Shown in pieces: positions 7,613 through 15,221 of a stretch of 28,320 nucleotides of DNA. Made by a program: the position numbers and the translations under genes. The notes under the pieces are model-generated. The model did not search any database. It saw only the letters and a list, made by a program, of their open reading frames with translations, and was not told the origin of the DNA. The DNA is from GCA-003244245 sp036521655 (GTDB lineage: Bacteria > Actinomycetota > Actinomycetes > Mycobacteriales > Pseudonocardiaceae): positions 1 through 28,320 of the forward strand of contig DATDHI010000483.1 of the NCBI GenBank assembly GCA_036521655.1, in the 5' to 3' direction. Numbering within the stretch: position 1 is the first letter of the stretch; each line of letters opens with the position of its first letter.

Positions 7613-9214
7613 TCAGGAGCGGGCACGCTGCTTGATCCGGGAGGTGAGTTCCTGCACTTGATCGTAAGTGCGGCGGCGCTCGGCCATCTCCTTGCGGATC
7701 TTGCGGTCGGCGTGCATCACCGTGGTGTGATCGCGGCCGCCGAAGGTCTGGCCTATCCGGGGCAACGAGAGATCGGTCAGTTCCCGGCAGAGATACATGG
7801 TGATCTGCCGGGCCTGGGCGAGATGCTTGGTTTTGCCGGGCCCGCACAGGTCTTCGATGGTGACCCCGAAGAACTCAGCGGTCACTGCCATGATGTGCGG
7901 CGCGCCTATCTCGTGCGCTTGGGCGTCAGGGATGAGGTCGCGCAGCACGATCTCGGCGAGTTGGTTGTCCACTGGCTGACGGTTCAGCGAGGCGAACGCG
8001 GTGACACGGATGAGTGCCCCCTCCAGCTCGCGGATGTTGCGCTCGATCCGGGCGGCGATGAACTCCAGCACATCGTCGGGCGCGGCCAGCCGGTCACCGA
8101 CGGCCTTCTTGCGCAGGATGGCGATCCGGGTCTCCAGCTCGGGCGGCTGGATGTCGGTGATCAGGCCCCACTCGAAGCGGGTGCGCAACCGGTCTTCCAG
8201 GGTTCCCAGTCCCTTGGGTGGGCGGTCGGAGGAGATCACGATCTGCTTGTTGGCGTTGTGCAGCGTGTTGAAGGTATGGAAGAACTCCTCCTGGGTGCCT
8301 TCCTTGCCCTCCAGGAACTGGATGTCGTCCACCAGCAGCACGTCGACATCGCGGTAGCGGCGCTGGAAGGCTACCTTGCGGTCGTCGCGCAGGGAGTTGA
8401 TGAAGTCGTTGGTGAACTCCTCGGTGGAGACGTAGCGCACCCGCATGCCGGGGAACAGCCGCTGCGCGTAGTGCCCGACGGCGTGCAGCAGGTGCGTCTT
8501 GCCCAGCCCGGACTCGCCCCAGACGAACAGGGGGTTGTAGGCCCGCGCGGGAGCTTCGGACACCGCCACTGCCGCCGCGTGCGCGAAGCGGTTGGAGGCG
8601 CCGATGACGAAGGTGTCGAATGTGTACTTCTCGTTAAGTTTGGTCTGAGATGTCGACGGGCGGCTCGGCACCGGGGCGGTCGGACCGGTGAGCGTGGGCC
8701 AGATCTCATGAACAGTGGCCAGCGCGTTGCCGTCGCGCTGCACCGGGTCGCCGGGGTGCCCGTTGGCGGTGTTCTCCACCGGGTTCTCCACCGGCGATGC
8801 GCTGCCCGGGCCCGAGCCGCCGGAGCCCGAGTCGCCAGCTCCGGACGCGCTGCCAGCTCTGGAAGCGCTGCCGGGTCCGGAAGTGCTGGCTGTTACAGCG
8901 GGGTCGGCGTCCAATGCGCCCGTCGAGGCCGGCAGCTGTGGTGGCAGCGGGAGCGGATGGTCGACCTTCACGGCCAGGGAGACGTGCCTGCCCAGGTGCC
9001 GGGACAGCGCCGCACTGATCGGCTCGCGCAACGCGCGCTCGATGGCGTCCTTGGCGAAGTCGCTGGGTGCGGCCAGCAGCGCGGTGCCATCCAGCAGCCC
9101 GATCGGGCGGGTAACCCGCATCCAGGCGCGCTGCTGGGGGGACAGCGTCCCGGCGGAGAGCTCGCGGACCACTTCGTTCCACACCTGGCCGAGGTCGATT
9201 GGCCGCTCTGACAC
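7613..9214 (-). CDS. dnaA: Chromosomal replication initiator DnaA
   Basis: Initiator ATPase that binds DnaA boxes and opens the origin. Domain I (SERPIDLGQVWNEVVREL onward) occupies about 1-92. A Gly/Ser/Pro/Ala-rich linker (about 93-185) includes repeated SGSG/GSAS text. AAA+ domain III has Walker A GESGLGKT at 233-240 and Walker B LLVDDIQF. Domain IV ends in the DnaA-box-binding signature GGRDHTTVMHADRKI. GTG at 9214 is preferred because GGAGGGGAG sits 8 bases upstream and the protein then begins (M)SERPIDLG as in relatives; an in-frame GTG at 9280 overlaps a perfect DnaA box and is less likely. The length of 533 residues is normal for high-GC actinobacteria. It is divergent from rpmH as usual, but dnaN does not follow. 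Confidence 0.98.
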   Translation of the reverse strand: MSERPIDLGQVWNEVVRELSAGTLSPQQRAWMRVTRPIGLLDGTALLAAPSDFAKDAIERALREPISAALSRHLGRHVSLAVKVDHPLPLPPQLPASTGALDADPAVTASTSGPGSASRAGSASGAGDSGSGGSGPGSASPVENPVENTANGHPGDPVQRDGNALATVHEIWPTLTGPTAPVPSRPSTSQTKLNEKYTFDTFVIGASNRFAHAAAVAVSEAPARAYNPLFVWGESGLGKTHLLHAVGHYAQRLFPGMRVRYVSTEEFTNDFINSLRDDRKVAFQRRYRDVDVLLVDDIQFLEGKEGTQEEFFHTFNTLHNANKQIVISSDRPPKGLGTLEDRLRTRFEWGLITDIQPPELETRIAILRKKAVGDRLAAPDDVLEFIAARIERNIRELEGALIRVTAFASLNRQPVDNQLAEIVLRDLIPDAQAHEIGAPHIMAVTAEFFGVTIEDLCGPGKTKHLAQARQITMYLCRELTDLSLPRIGQTFGGRDHTTVMHADRKIRKEMAERRRTYDQVQELTSRIKQRARS

Positions 9215-9261
9215 GCCGCTGACTCCCCTCCAGCCGGTGGGCGGGCTTGAGGAGCGCCGTG

Positions 9262-9292
9262 CGTCCACAAGCTTATCCACAGCTGTGCATGA
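9262..9292. promoter_or_regulatory. DnaA-box group upstream of dnaA
   Basis: TTATCCACA at 9273-9281 is a perfect DnaA box. GCGTCCACA at 9262-9270 and the inverted TGTGCATGA at 9284-9292 each match 7 of 9 positions. The central CACAGCTGTG (9278-9287) is a 10-bp dyad linking two inverted boxes. Placement 60-80 bases before the dnaA GTG suits autorepression of dnaA; three boxes alone are too few for a typical actinobacterial oriC. Confidence 0.75.
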
Positions 9293-9482
9293 CGGTACGC
9301 CGAGAAGGTCGGCCTATCCCCGGCCCCCGATGTGCCGGCCAGCGGTGCCGGTCTCCCCTGAAAACCGACACCGCGGGAGATGGCACGCTAACAAGCCTCG
9401 GGCGGTGCCACAAGAAGCCCGTAAGAGCAAGCACCAACGGCTTAACGGCGTGTCGCGCCCGTGGTGACGGGACAGGCTCGTT

Positions 9483-9512
9483 TTGACGGCGGTGGCACCG
9501 GCCGCCTAATCT
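9483..9512 (+). promoter_or_regulatory. Probable primary-sigma promoter for the rpmH operon
   Basis: TTGACG at 9483-9488 and TAATCT at 9507-9512 are separated by 18 bases, close to the sigma-70/HrdB consensus. Transcription would start near 9519, leaving a leader of about 170 bases before rpmH. Confidence 0.6.
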
Positions 9513-9544
9513 CAAGGGGTCTCCCGCCCACCGGCGGGTATCCC

Positions 9545-9569
9545 TGCGTGTCTGAGACTTGCGTGTCTG
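9545..9569 (+). repeat. Direct repeat TGCGTGTCTG in the rpmH leader
   Basis: TGCGTGTCTG occurs at 9545-9554 and again at 9560-9569, 15 bases apart, downstream of the predicted promoter. It could be a protein-binding or leader-RNA element, or chance; no family is recognised. Confidence 0.4.
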
Positions 9570-9690
9570 GGTCACGGCCCGATTCGGGTCGCGCGCTCGC
9601 GGTGGCGCCGCCGGTGCTGGGAGCGGACGACCTGACTTCCCGTAGTCTGAGGGCTGCGGACGATGACCGATCACCGGGAGAACGACAGCC

Positions 9691-9834
9691 GTGAGCAAGG
9701 GTAAGCGCACGTTCCAGCCGAACAACCGCCGCCGCGCGAGGACCCATGGGTTCCGGTTGCGGATGCGTACCCGCGCTGGGCGCGCCATCCTCGCAGCACG
9801 GCGCCGTAAGGGCCGCAGCGAGCTGTCGGCCTGA
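9691..9834 (+). CDS. rpmH: 50S ribosomal protein L34
   Basis: A 47-residue, very basic protein (SKGKRTFQPNNRRRART, HGFRLRMRTRAGRAIL, ARRRKGRSELSA), full length for bacterial L34. It starts with GTG at 9691; the preceding GGGAGAACGAC supplies a ribosome site. It is the first gene of the conserved rpmH-rnpA-yidD-yidC-jag series. Confidence 0.98.
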   Translation: MSKGKRTFQPNNRRRARTHGFRLRMRTRAGRAILAARRRKGRSELSA

Positions 9835-9860
9835 CCGTTCTCGCTGCCGGATCACCGACG

Positions 9861-10274
9861 GTGCTGCCCGCTGCCGCCCGACTGACCCGTCGCGAGGACT
9901 TCGCGACGGCGATCCGGCAGGGCCGCCGGGCGGCACGTGGTGCGGTCGTGGTGCACGTGGCCCGCGGCCGCGACATGAACGCAGCGCCGCGGGTGGGGTT
10001 TGTAGTCGGTCGCACGGTCGGCGGTGCCGTGGTCCGCAACCGGGTGCAGCGCCGGCTGCGTCATCTGATGCGAGGCCGGCTGGAGGGCTTGCCCGCCGGG
10101 GCGCTGGTGGTGGTGCGGGCCTTGCCGGCCGCGGCTGGTGCAAGCAGTGCAGCGTTGGGTGACGACCTCGGTGGAGCCCTCGATGGGGCCCTGCGGCGGC
10201 TTACGGGTTCAGCCGCGCGCTCGGCACGTAGGGAAGCCTCTGCCGACAGGGACTCCTCCGGCAGCCTGCGATGA
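9861..10274 (+). CDS. rnpA: Ribonuclease P protein component
   Basis: A 137-residue basic protein that helps the RNase P RNA mature tRNA 5' ends. It has LTRREDFATAIRQGRRA near the N-terminus and the RNR signature GGAVVRNRVQRRLRHL at about 54-69. It starts with GTG 26 bases after rpmH. The tail beyond about residue 110 is Ser/Arg-rich and poorly conserved. Its stop overlaps the yidD start (ATGA). Confidence 0.95.
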   Translation: MLPAAARLTRREDFATAIRQGRRAARGAVVVHVARGRDMNAAPRVGFVVGRTVGGAVVRNRVQRRLRHLMRGRLEGLPAGALVVVRALPAAAGASSAALGDDLGGALDGALRRLTGSAARSARREASADRDSSGSLR

Positions 10275-10585
10275 CGGGCGCTGCGCTGACTCCCGGAACG
10301 ACGACTCCCGTAACGCGCCGGGCGGGACCGGTGGTTCGGATGCTGGTGGCTGTCTTGCAGTTCTACCGCCGGTGGATCTCTCCGGCCCTGCCACCCACCT
10401 GCCGGTTCTACCCCACATGCAGCGCGTACGCGGTCGAGGCGCTGGTCGTTCATGGGGTGCTGCGCGGATCGTGGTTGACCGTGCGGCGGTTGCTGCGTTG
10501 CGCACCCTGGCACCCTGGAGGGGTGGACCCGGTGCCTGCGCCGAGATCGCCCCGCTCCGACGCCGAGAGTGAGTCGTCTTGCTGA
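10271..10585 (+). CDS. yidD: Membrane protein insertion efficiency factor YidD
   Basis: A 104-residue protein with the whole YidD core: LQFYRRWISP, then PPTCRFYPTCSAYA with two of the conserved Cys, and LLRCAPWHPGGVDPVP. It is a small membrane-associated protein that assists YidC-dependent insertion. It overlaps rnpA by 4 bases and yidC by 7, indicating coupled translation. The N-terminal 25 residues (Thr/Pro-rich) are longer than in many homologues. Confidence 0.95.
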   Translation: MTGAALTPGTTTPVTRRAGPVVRMLVAVLQFYRRWISPALPPTCRFYPTCSAYAVEALVVHGVLRGSWLTVRRLLRCAPWHPGGVDPVPAPRSPRSDAESESSC

Positions 10586-11655
10586 ACTTCATCTACTACC
10601 CAGTGTCAGCCATCCTGTGGTTCTGGCACATGGTCTTCGGCTACGTGCTGGGTCCAGGCAACGGGTTCGCCTGGGCGCTGGCGGTGGTGTTCCTGGTGTT
10701 CACCCTGCGTGCGGTGCTCTTCAAGCCGTTCGTCAGCCAGGTCCGGTCGATGCGCAAGATGCAGGAGTTCGCGCCGGAGATCCAGAAGCTCAAGAAGAAG
10801 TACGGCGACGACCGCCAGAAGATGGCGTCGGAGATGCAGAAGCTGCAGTCCGAGCATGGGGTGAACCCGCTCGGCGGCTGCCTGCCGGTGCTGGTACAGA
10901 TCCCGGTGTTCATCGGCCTGTTCCACGTGCTGCGGTCATTCAACCGGGTCGAGCTGACCCCTGAGAAGAACCGCCTGACCGGCAACTACTTCTTCAGCCC
11001 GGTGGATGTGCAGTCCTTCCTGGACGCGCGGGTGTTCGGGGTGCCGCTCTCGGCGTACATCACCGAGCCCATGGAGCTGCTGAGCCGGTACGGGGACATC
11101 ACGCGGTGGCAGATCGCGCTGGTGGCCGTCCCGCTGACGATCGCGGCCGGCATCCTCACCCACCTCACCGCGAGGCATTCGGTGGAGCGGCAGAACCCTG
11201 CGCAGGCCGCCAACCCGCAAGCGGCCATGATGAACAAGCTCATGGTGTACTTGTTCCCGCTTGGCGTCGTGGCCGGCGGACCGTTCTTCCCGTTGGCGAT
11301 CCTGCTCTACTGGCTGTCCAACAACCTCTGGACACTGGCCCAGCAGCGAGTGGTCTACCGGCGGATCGATGCCGAGGAGGCGGAGCAGAAGGAAGCGGCC
11401 ATCGCGCAGCGGCAGTCGCTCGGGCCGCGGCCCGGCCAGAAGCCGGTCCGGCCCAAGAAGGAGCCCACCAGCCTCCCCGAGACCGCGACCGACGGAGGCC
11501 CTGAAGGGGGGGCGGCGGCGAACGGGTCGAGTCAGGTCGGGCCGGATGTGTCGTCCAACGGCGACGGCGCGCAGCGATCGGACAGCTCCGCAACGCCTGG
11601 CATGATCCAACCTCGGCCGCGAGCGCGGAAGAAGACCAACCGGAAGCGCCGCTGA
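10579..11655 (+). CDS. yidC: Membrane protein insertase YidC
   Basis: A 358-residue Oxa1/YidC insertase of the Gram-positive type, without the large periplasmic domain of proteobacteria. TM1 is at about 5-28 and TM2 near 30-48, followed by the cytoplasmic helical hairpin MRKMQEFAPEIQKLKKKYG. NPLGGCLPVLVQIPVFIGLF begins the next TM, and two or three more TMs lie near 180-260. The C-terminal 80 residues are hydrophilic and end in the basic RKKTNRKRR, typical of ribosome-contacting tails. TTG at 10579 is the first usable in-frame start, because an in-frame stop lies three codons upstream. Confidence 0.97.
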   Translation: MLNFIYYPVSAILWFWHMVFGYVLGPGNGFAWALAVVFLVFTLRAVLFKPFVSQVRSMRKMQEFAPEIQKLKKKYGDDRQKMASEMQKLQSEHGVNPLGGCLPVLVQIPVFIGLFHVLRSFNRVELTPEKNRLTGNYFFSPVDVQSFLDARVFGVPLSAYITEPMELLSRYGDITRWQIALVAVPLTIAAGILTHLTARHSVERQNPAQAANPQAAMMNKLMVYLFPLGVVAGGPFFPLAILLYWLSNNLWTLAQQRVVYRRIDAEEAEQKEAAIAQRQSLGPRPGQKPVRPKKEPTSLPETATDGGPEGGAAANGSSQVGPDVSSNGDGAQRSDSSATPGMIQPRPRARKKTNRKRR

Positions 11656-11684
11656 GGGCGTGGTCCGCCGGAGAGGAGACAGTT

Positions 11685-12293
11685 GTGGCCGAGACGCTAG
11701 CGACCGAGGCAGCCGCTGAGGAGGTTGCCGGGGCATTGGTTGACGAGACACGGCCATCGGAGGATGCGCCCGATGCCCCTGCTGCTGAGGGCGGGACTGG
11801 ACGGTCGGTACGCCATGGCCCGGTGAGTGAGGACCTGCTGGTTCAAGAGGGCGACGTCGCCGGTGACTACCTCGAGCGGTTGCTCGATCTCGTCGACTAC
11901 GACGGTGACATCGATCTCGACGTCGAGGCTGGGCGGGCGATGGTGAGCATTGATGGCGGCGAGGACCTGGAGAAGCTGGTCGGGCCTCGCGGCGTGGTAC
12001 TCGAGGCGCTACAGGAGCTGACCCGGCTGGCAGTGCAGCAACAAACCGGCGCGCGGAGCCGTCTGATGCTCGATGTCGCCGAGTGGCGGTCCGCTCGGCG
12101 CAGTGATCTCAGTAAGCTGGCACGATCGGCGGCGGAACGGGTGCGGGATGGTGGTGAGCCGGCCCGGCTACAGCCGATGACCCCGTTCGAGCGGAAGATC
12201 GTGCACGATGCGGTGTCCGCCGTGGACGGTGTGAAGAGCGAAAGCGAGGGCGAGGAGCCGCGACGTCGGGTCGTGATTTTCTGCTCTGCTTGA
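11685..12293 (+). CDS. jag: Jag/KhpB-type RNA-binding protein (KH + R3H)
   Basis: A 202-residue protein with an acidic, Ala/Glu-rich N-terminal third, a KH domain (about 105-135: KLVGPRGVVLEALQEL, then RLAVQQQTG) and a C-terminal R3H-type domain (LQPMTPFERKIVHDAV near 163-178). KhpB/Jag binds RNA and affects cell envelope and division in Gram-positive bacteria. It starts with GTG, with GAGAGGAG about 6 bases upstream, 29 bases after yidC. A strong hairpin follows. Confidence 0.95.
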   Translation: MAETLATEAAAEEVAGALVDETRPSEDAPDAPAAEGGTGRSVRHGPVSEDLLVQEGDVAGDYLERLLDLVDYDGDIDLDVEAGRAMVSIDGGEDLEKLVGPRGVVLEALQELTRLAVQQQTGARSRLMLDVAEWRSARRSDLSKLARSAAERVRDGGEPARLQPMTPFERKIVHDAVSAVDGVKSESEGEEPRRRVVIFCSA

Positions 12294-12302
12294 TTTCCTG
12301 TG

Positions 12303-12343
12303 CACGGGCCCCGTGGACCCTCAGTGGGTCCGCGGGGCCCGTG
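12303..12343 (+). terminator. Hairpin terminator after jag
   Basis: Arms at 12303-12320 and 12326-12343 pair over 18 bases with one mismatch around a 5-base loop. The stem is very GC-rich and there is no U-run, as is common in actinobacteria. It separates the rpmH-jag operon from rsmG-parA-parB. Confidence 0.8.
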
Positions 12344-12357
12344 GCATGAGAGCGGTA

Positions 12358-12370
12358 GGTTCACGTGACC
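12358..12370. promoter_or_regulatory. Degenerate parS-like site
   Basis: GGTTCACGTGACC keeps the TCACGTGA core of parS but departs from the consensus on its flanks. It lies 5 bases from a better site and overlaps the proposed rsmG GTG start. It may be a weak ParB contact or chance. Confidence 0.35.
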
Positions 12371-13099
12371 CCAATGTTCCACGTGAAACAACAGAGAGCA
12401 TGGGTGAACGTCGCTGTGGACTTTCGGGTGGACTTTCGGGCAACCGCGGAGGCGGTGTTCGGTGATCGGCACGAGCTGGCTGAGCAGTACGTTTCGCTGC
12501 TTGCCGGGCCCGGGATGACCAGAGGCCTCATTGGTCCAGGCGAAGCGGATCGGCTTTGGGACCGTCACATGTTCAACTCTGCGGTGCTAGGTGAGCTCCT
12601 CCCTGAAGGCGCTCGGGTGCTGGACGTAGGCTCCGGCGCGGGCCTGCCGGGAATACCGCTCGCGCTCGCCCGGCCAGACCTCGCGATCACCCTGCTGGAG
12701 CCGATGGAGCGGCGGGTGGCGTGGCTGCGGGAGGTGATCGGGCAACTCGGTCTGCCAGTCTCGGTGCATCGCGGCCGCGCCGACGACCCGGAAGTACGGG
12801 ATGAGCTGGGCGGGACAGACGTCGTCACGGCCCGGGCAGTCGCACCGTTAGGGCGGTTGGCAGGCTGGTGCCTCCCGTTGGTGGCATCGGGTGGACGGTT
12901 GCTCGCGATCAAGGGTGCGAGTGCGCATGACGAGGCCAGTCGGGACGCGCTGGCGGTGCGGAAGGCTGGAGGCGGGGCTGTGGAGATCGTGGAGTGTGGC
13001 GAATCGGTGGTGCGACCACCGACAACAGTTGTCGTGGTTTTCCGGCGGGCCCAGCGTGTCAGCCGTCCCATGAGCGCACGAAGGAGGAAGGATCGGTGA
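12365..13099 (+). CDS. rsmG: 16S rRNA (guanine-N7)-methyltransferase RsmG (GidB)
   Basis: A 244-residue SAM-dependent methyltransferase that modifies G527 of 16S rRNA; loss in relatives gives low-level streptomycin resistance. The SAM-binding motif VLDVGSGAGLPGIPLA lies at about 84-99, followed by LLEPMERRVAWLREV and later TARAVAPLGRLAGWCLPL. Possible starts are GTG 12365 and ATG 12374; both place parS at or just after the start, and no strong ribosome site decides between them. The stop overlaps the parA GTG (GTGA). Confidence 0.95.
   Translation: MTPMFHVKQQRAWVNVAVDFRVDFRATAEAVFGDRHELAEQYVSLLAGPGMTRGLIGPGEADRLWDRHMFNSAVLGELLPEGARVLDVGSGAGLPGIPLALARPDLAITLLEPMERRVAWLREVIGQLGLPVSVHRGRADDPEVRDELGGTDVVTARAVAPLGRLAGWCLPLVASGGRLLAIKGASAHDEASRDALAVRKAGGGAVEIVECGESVVRPPTTVVVVFRRAQRVSRPMSARRRKDR
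12375..12390. promoter_or_regulatory. parS: parS centromere site at the rsmG start
   Basis: TGTTCCACGTGAAACA differs by one base from the actinobacterial consensus TGTTTCACGTGAAACA. It encodes part of the residues MFHVKQ at the start of RsmG, an arrangement common in this phylum. Confidence 0.9.
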
Positions 13100-14226
13100 T
13101 CGTGAGCCCCCAGCGGCAAGACGGCACCTGGCCGGATGACATCTGGCAGGACACGTGGCGCGATGAGGCATCGTCGAACCGGCACAGGTTGGACGAAGCC
13201 GGGTCGGGTCGAGTTGTTTCACGTGAAACCGCGCCGCGGCGCGCCGTCATCCCCGACCCGCAGCCGACTGCGCTGCAGCGAAATTCGGGGGGCGGCGCCC
13301 GGCGGCTCTCCCCTCCCCCGGTCGTTGCGGCGCCGTCGGACGCCGGCTGGACGCCGATCGCTGAGGAGGCGGAGCGCGCCACCCGGGTGCAGCACCCCGC
13401 CGACCAGCTACCCCGCCCAGCGCAACGTCGGGTGCTCGCGGTGGCAAACCAGAAGGGCGGGGTGGGCAAGACCACGAGCACGGTCAACCTCGCCGCTGCG
13501 CTGGCCCTCAACGGGCTGCGCGTGCTGGTGGTCGACTTGGACCCGCAGGGAAACGCCTCCACCGCGCTGGGAGTCGAGCACCGCTCGGGCGCCCAGTCGG
13601 TCTACGAGGTGCTGCTCGGGGAGATCGGGATCGCAGACGCGGTTGCCGTGAGTCCGCAGTCGCAGAATCTCCTGTGCGTACCCGCCACGATCGACCTAGC
13701 GGGTTCCGAGATCGAGCTGGTAACCATGGTGGCCCGGGAGTCTCGCCTCAAAGCGGCCCTGTACGGCCCTGACCTCGATGAGCTGGAGGTCGACTACGTC
13801 TTCATCGACTGTCCCCCGTCGCTGGGTCTGCTCACCGTGAACGCGCTGGTCGCCGCGCCCGAGGTGCTGATCCCCATCCAATGCGAGTACTACGCGCTGG
13901 AGGGGCTCGGCCAGCTACTGCGCAACATCGAGCTGGTACAGGCACACCTCAACCCTGCACTGACGGTGTCCACGATCCTGCTGACGATGTACGACGGGCG
14001 CACCAAGCTGGCTGACCAGGTCACCACCGAGGTCCGGAACCACTTTGGCGAGCAGGTGCTGCGCACGGTGATCCCGCGCAGCGTGAAGGTCTCCGAGGCC
14101 CCGGGCTTCGGGCAAACCGTGCTGGTCTACGACCCGGGCTCCCGCGGGTCGTTGAGCTACCTGGACGCTGCGCGCGAGATCGCCCTGCGAGACAGCCACT
14201 CTGGTGCCCGGCAGGTGAGTCTCTGA
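13096..14226 (+). CDS. parA: Chromosome-partitioning ATPase ParA
   Basis: A 376-residue ParA/Soj ATPase that moves ParB-parS complexes after replication. An N-terminal, largely disordered extension of about 110 residues precedes the deviant Walker A KGGVGKTT at 120-127, DLDPQGNAS, and the Walker B region VFIDCPPSLG; ALEGLGQL and VSEAPGFGQ are family-typical. GTG at 13096 is chosen for its strong AAGGAGGAAG ribosome site 5-6 bases upstream. A perfect parS lies inside the extension. The parB start overlaps its stop by one base. Confidence 0.97.
   Translation: MIVSPQRQDGTWPDDIWQDTWRDEASSNRHRLDEAGSGRVVSRETAPRRAVIPDPQPTALQRNSGGGARRLSPPPVVAAPSDAGWTPIAEEAERATRVQHPADQLPRPAQRRVLAVANQKGGVGKTTSTVNLAAALALNGLRVLVVDLDPQGNASTALGVEHRSGAQSVYEVLLGEIGIADAVAVSPQSQNLLCVPATIDLAGSEIELVTMVARESRLKAALYGPDLDELEVDYVFIDCPPSLGLLTVNALVAAPEVLIPIQCEYYALEGLGQLLRNIELVQAHLNPALTVSTILLTMYDGRTKLADQVTTEVRNHFGEQVLRTVIPRSVKVSEAPGFGQTVLVYDPGSRGSLSYLDAAREIALRDSHSGARQVSL
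13216..13229. promoter_or_regulatory. parS: Perfect parS site inside parA
   Basis: GTTTCACGTGAAAC is the exact 14-bp palindromic parS core. It lies in the 5' part of parA, encoding the variable N-terminal extension, where conserved DNA is tolerated. Confidence 0.95.
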
Positions 14227-15221
14227 TGGCCGCCAGCAGTGCGCTCCCGCACGGTGGACTAACCCAGCGCAGGGGCGGGCTTGGTCGTGGCTTGGCGGCG
14301 TTGATCCCCACCGGACCGGTCGGCACTGCGGTGACCGAGCCGGTGCCGTTCGAGCGCCGGCCTGATCGCTCGGACACTTCCAACGGCCATCTTGCGGGTG
14401 CCGTCTACCGGGAGCTGCCCACCGGGGACATCGTGCCCAACCCGCGGCAGCCCCGGCAGGCCTTCGACGAGGAAGCGCTAGCCGAGCTCGAACACTCGAT
14501 CCGTGAGTTCGGGCTGATGCAGCCGATCGTGGTCCGCCCGCTCGATGATGGCCGCTACGAGCTGGTCATGGGTGAGCGGCGGTGGCGGGCGACGCAGCAG
14601 GCCGGGCTGGACCGCATCCCGGCGATCGTGCGCAGCACCGCCGATGACGCGATGCTCCGCGACGCCTTGCTGGAGAACATTCACCGGGTCCAGCTCAACC
14701 CGCTGGAGGAGGCGGCCGCCTACCAGCAGTTGCTGGAAGACTTCGGGGTCACGCACGAGCAGTTGGCGTCCCGGATCGGGCGCAGCCGGCCGGTCATCAC
14801 CAACACCATCCGGCTGCTCCGGCTACCGGTTGCTGTGCAGCGCCGGGTGGCCGCCGGAGTCCTCTCCGCAGGGCACGCCCGCGCACTGCTCAGCCTGGAC
14901 GAGCCGGTCGCTCAGGAGGGCCTGGCAGCGCGCATCGTCGCTGAGGGGCTGTCCGTCCGGGCGACCGAGGAAGCGGTGACGCTAAGCCGCAGCGAGCCTC
15001 GGACTCCCCCGAAGGCCCCGGCGCGCCGCCCGACGCGGGCACCTGGGCTGGAGAGGCTCTCGGAAAGCCTCTCCGATGCCTTCGACACCCGGGTCAAGGT
15101 GGAGATGGGCCAACGTAAGGGTCGGATCGTGGTCGAGTTCGGATCTGTCGACGATCTTGAGCGCATCGTCGCGCTGATGGCCCCCGGGAAGAACCCAGGG
15201 ATGGCCCCATACGCCGTCTAG
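14226..15221 (+). CDS. parB: Chromosome-partitioning protein ParB
   Basis: A 331-residue ParB/Spo0J CTPase clamp. The N-terminal RGGLGRGLAALIP is the ParA-interacting segment. The CTP-binding ParB/Srx domain shows VPNPRQPR near 75 and GERRWRATQQAG near 117. The helix-turn-helix parS-binding domain includes LASRIGRSRPVITNTIRLLRLP, and a C-terminal dimerisation domain follows. ATG 14226 overlaps the parA stop. Its end overlaps the convergent ligase gene by 4 bases. Confidence 0.97.
   Translation: MAASSALPHGGLTQRRGGLGRGLAALIPTGPVGTAVTEPVPFERRPDRSDTSNGHLAGAVYRELPTGDIVPNPRQPRQAFDEEALAELEHSIREFGLMQPIVVRPLDDGRYELVMGERRWRATQQAGLDRIPAIVRSTADDAMLRDALLENIHRVQLNPLEEAAAYQQLLEDFGVTHEQLASRIGRSRPVITNTIRLLRLPVAVQRRVAAGVLSAGHARALLSLDEPVAQEGLAARIVAEGLSVRATEEAVTLSRSEPRTPPKAPARRPTRAPGLERLSESLSDAFDTRVKVEMGQRKGRIVVEFGSVDDLERIVALMAPGKNPGMAPYAV

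Larger units (their letters stand above)
9215..9690. other. dnaA-rpmH intergenic regulatory region
   Basis: This 476-bp gap between divergent dnaA and rpmH holds no convincing gene. It contains a small DnaA-box group beside dnaA (9262-9292), a sigma-70-type promoter toward rpmH (9483-9512), a CCCGCC/GGCGGG hairpin (9523-9538) and a 10-base direct repeat (9545-9569). It does not show the long array of DnaA boxes and AT-rich stretch expected of a complete origin. Confidence 0.7.

Noticed and set aside
6603..7847. 414-residue reading of the two-TM gene
   Set aside because: The extra N-terminus overlaps the dnaA 3' end, is Arg/Pro-rich shadow text, and a GGAG-preceded ATG at 7496 gives a sensible membrane protein.
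8790..8935. Repetitive DNA as a possible microsatellite or mobile repeat
   Set aside because: It encodes the Gly/Ser/Pro linker (domain II) of DnaA; low complexity is expected there.
7517..9211. 564-residue plus-strand frame opposite dnaA
   Set aside because: Antisense shadow of dnaA; no recognisable domains, low-complexity composition imposed by codon bias of the true gene.
9215..9280. Upstream GTG (9280) as the DnaA start
   Set aside because: It would place the start inside a perfect DnaA box; GTG 9214 has a strong ribosome site and matches the family N-terminus.
10569..10964. 131-residue frame starting GTG 10569
   Set aside because: It is a different frame within yidC with high-GC shadow composition; the yidC frame has the whole family sequence.
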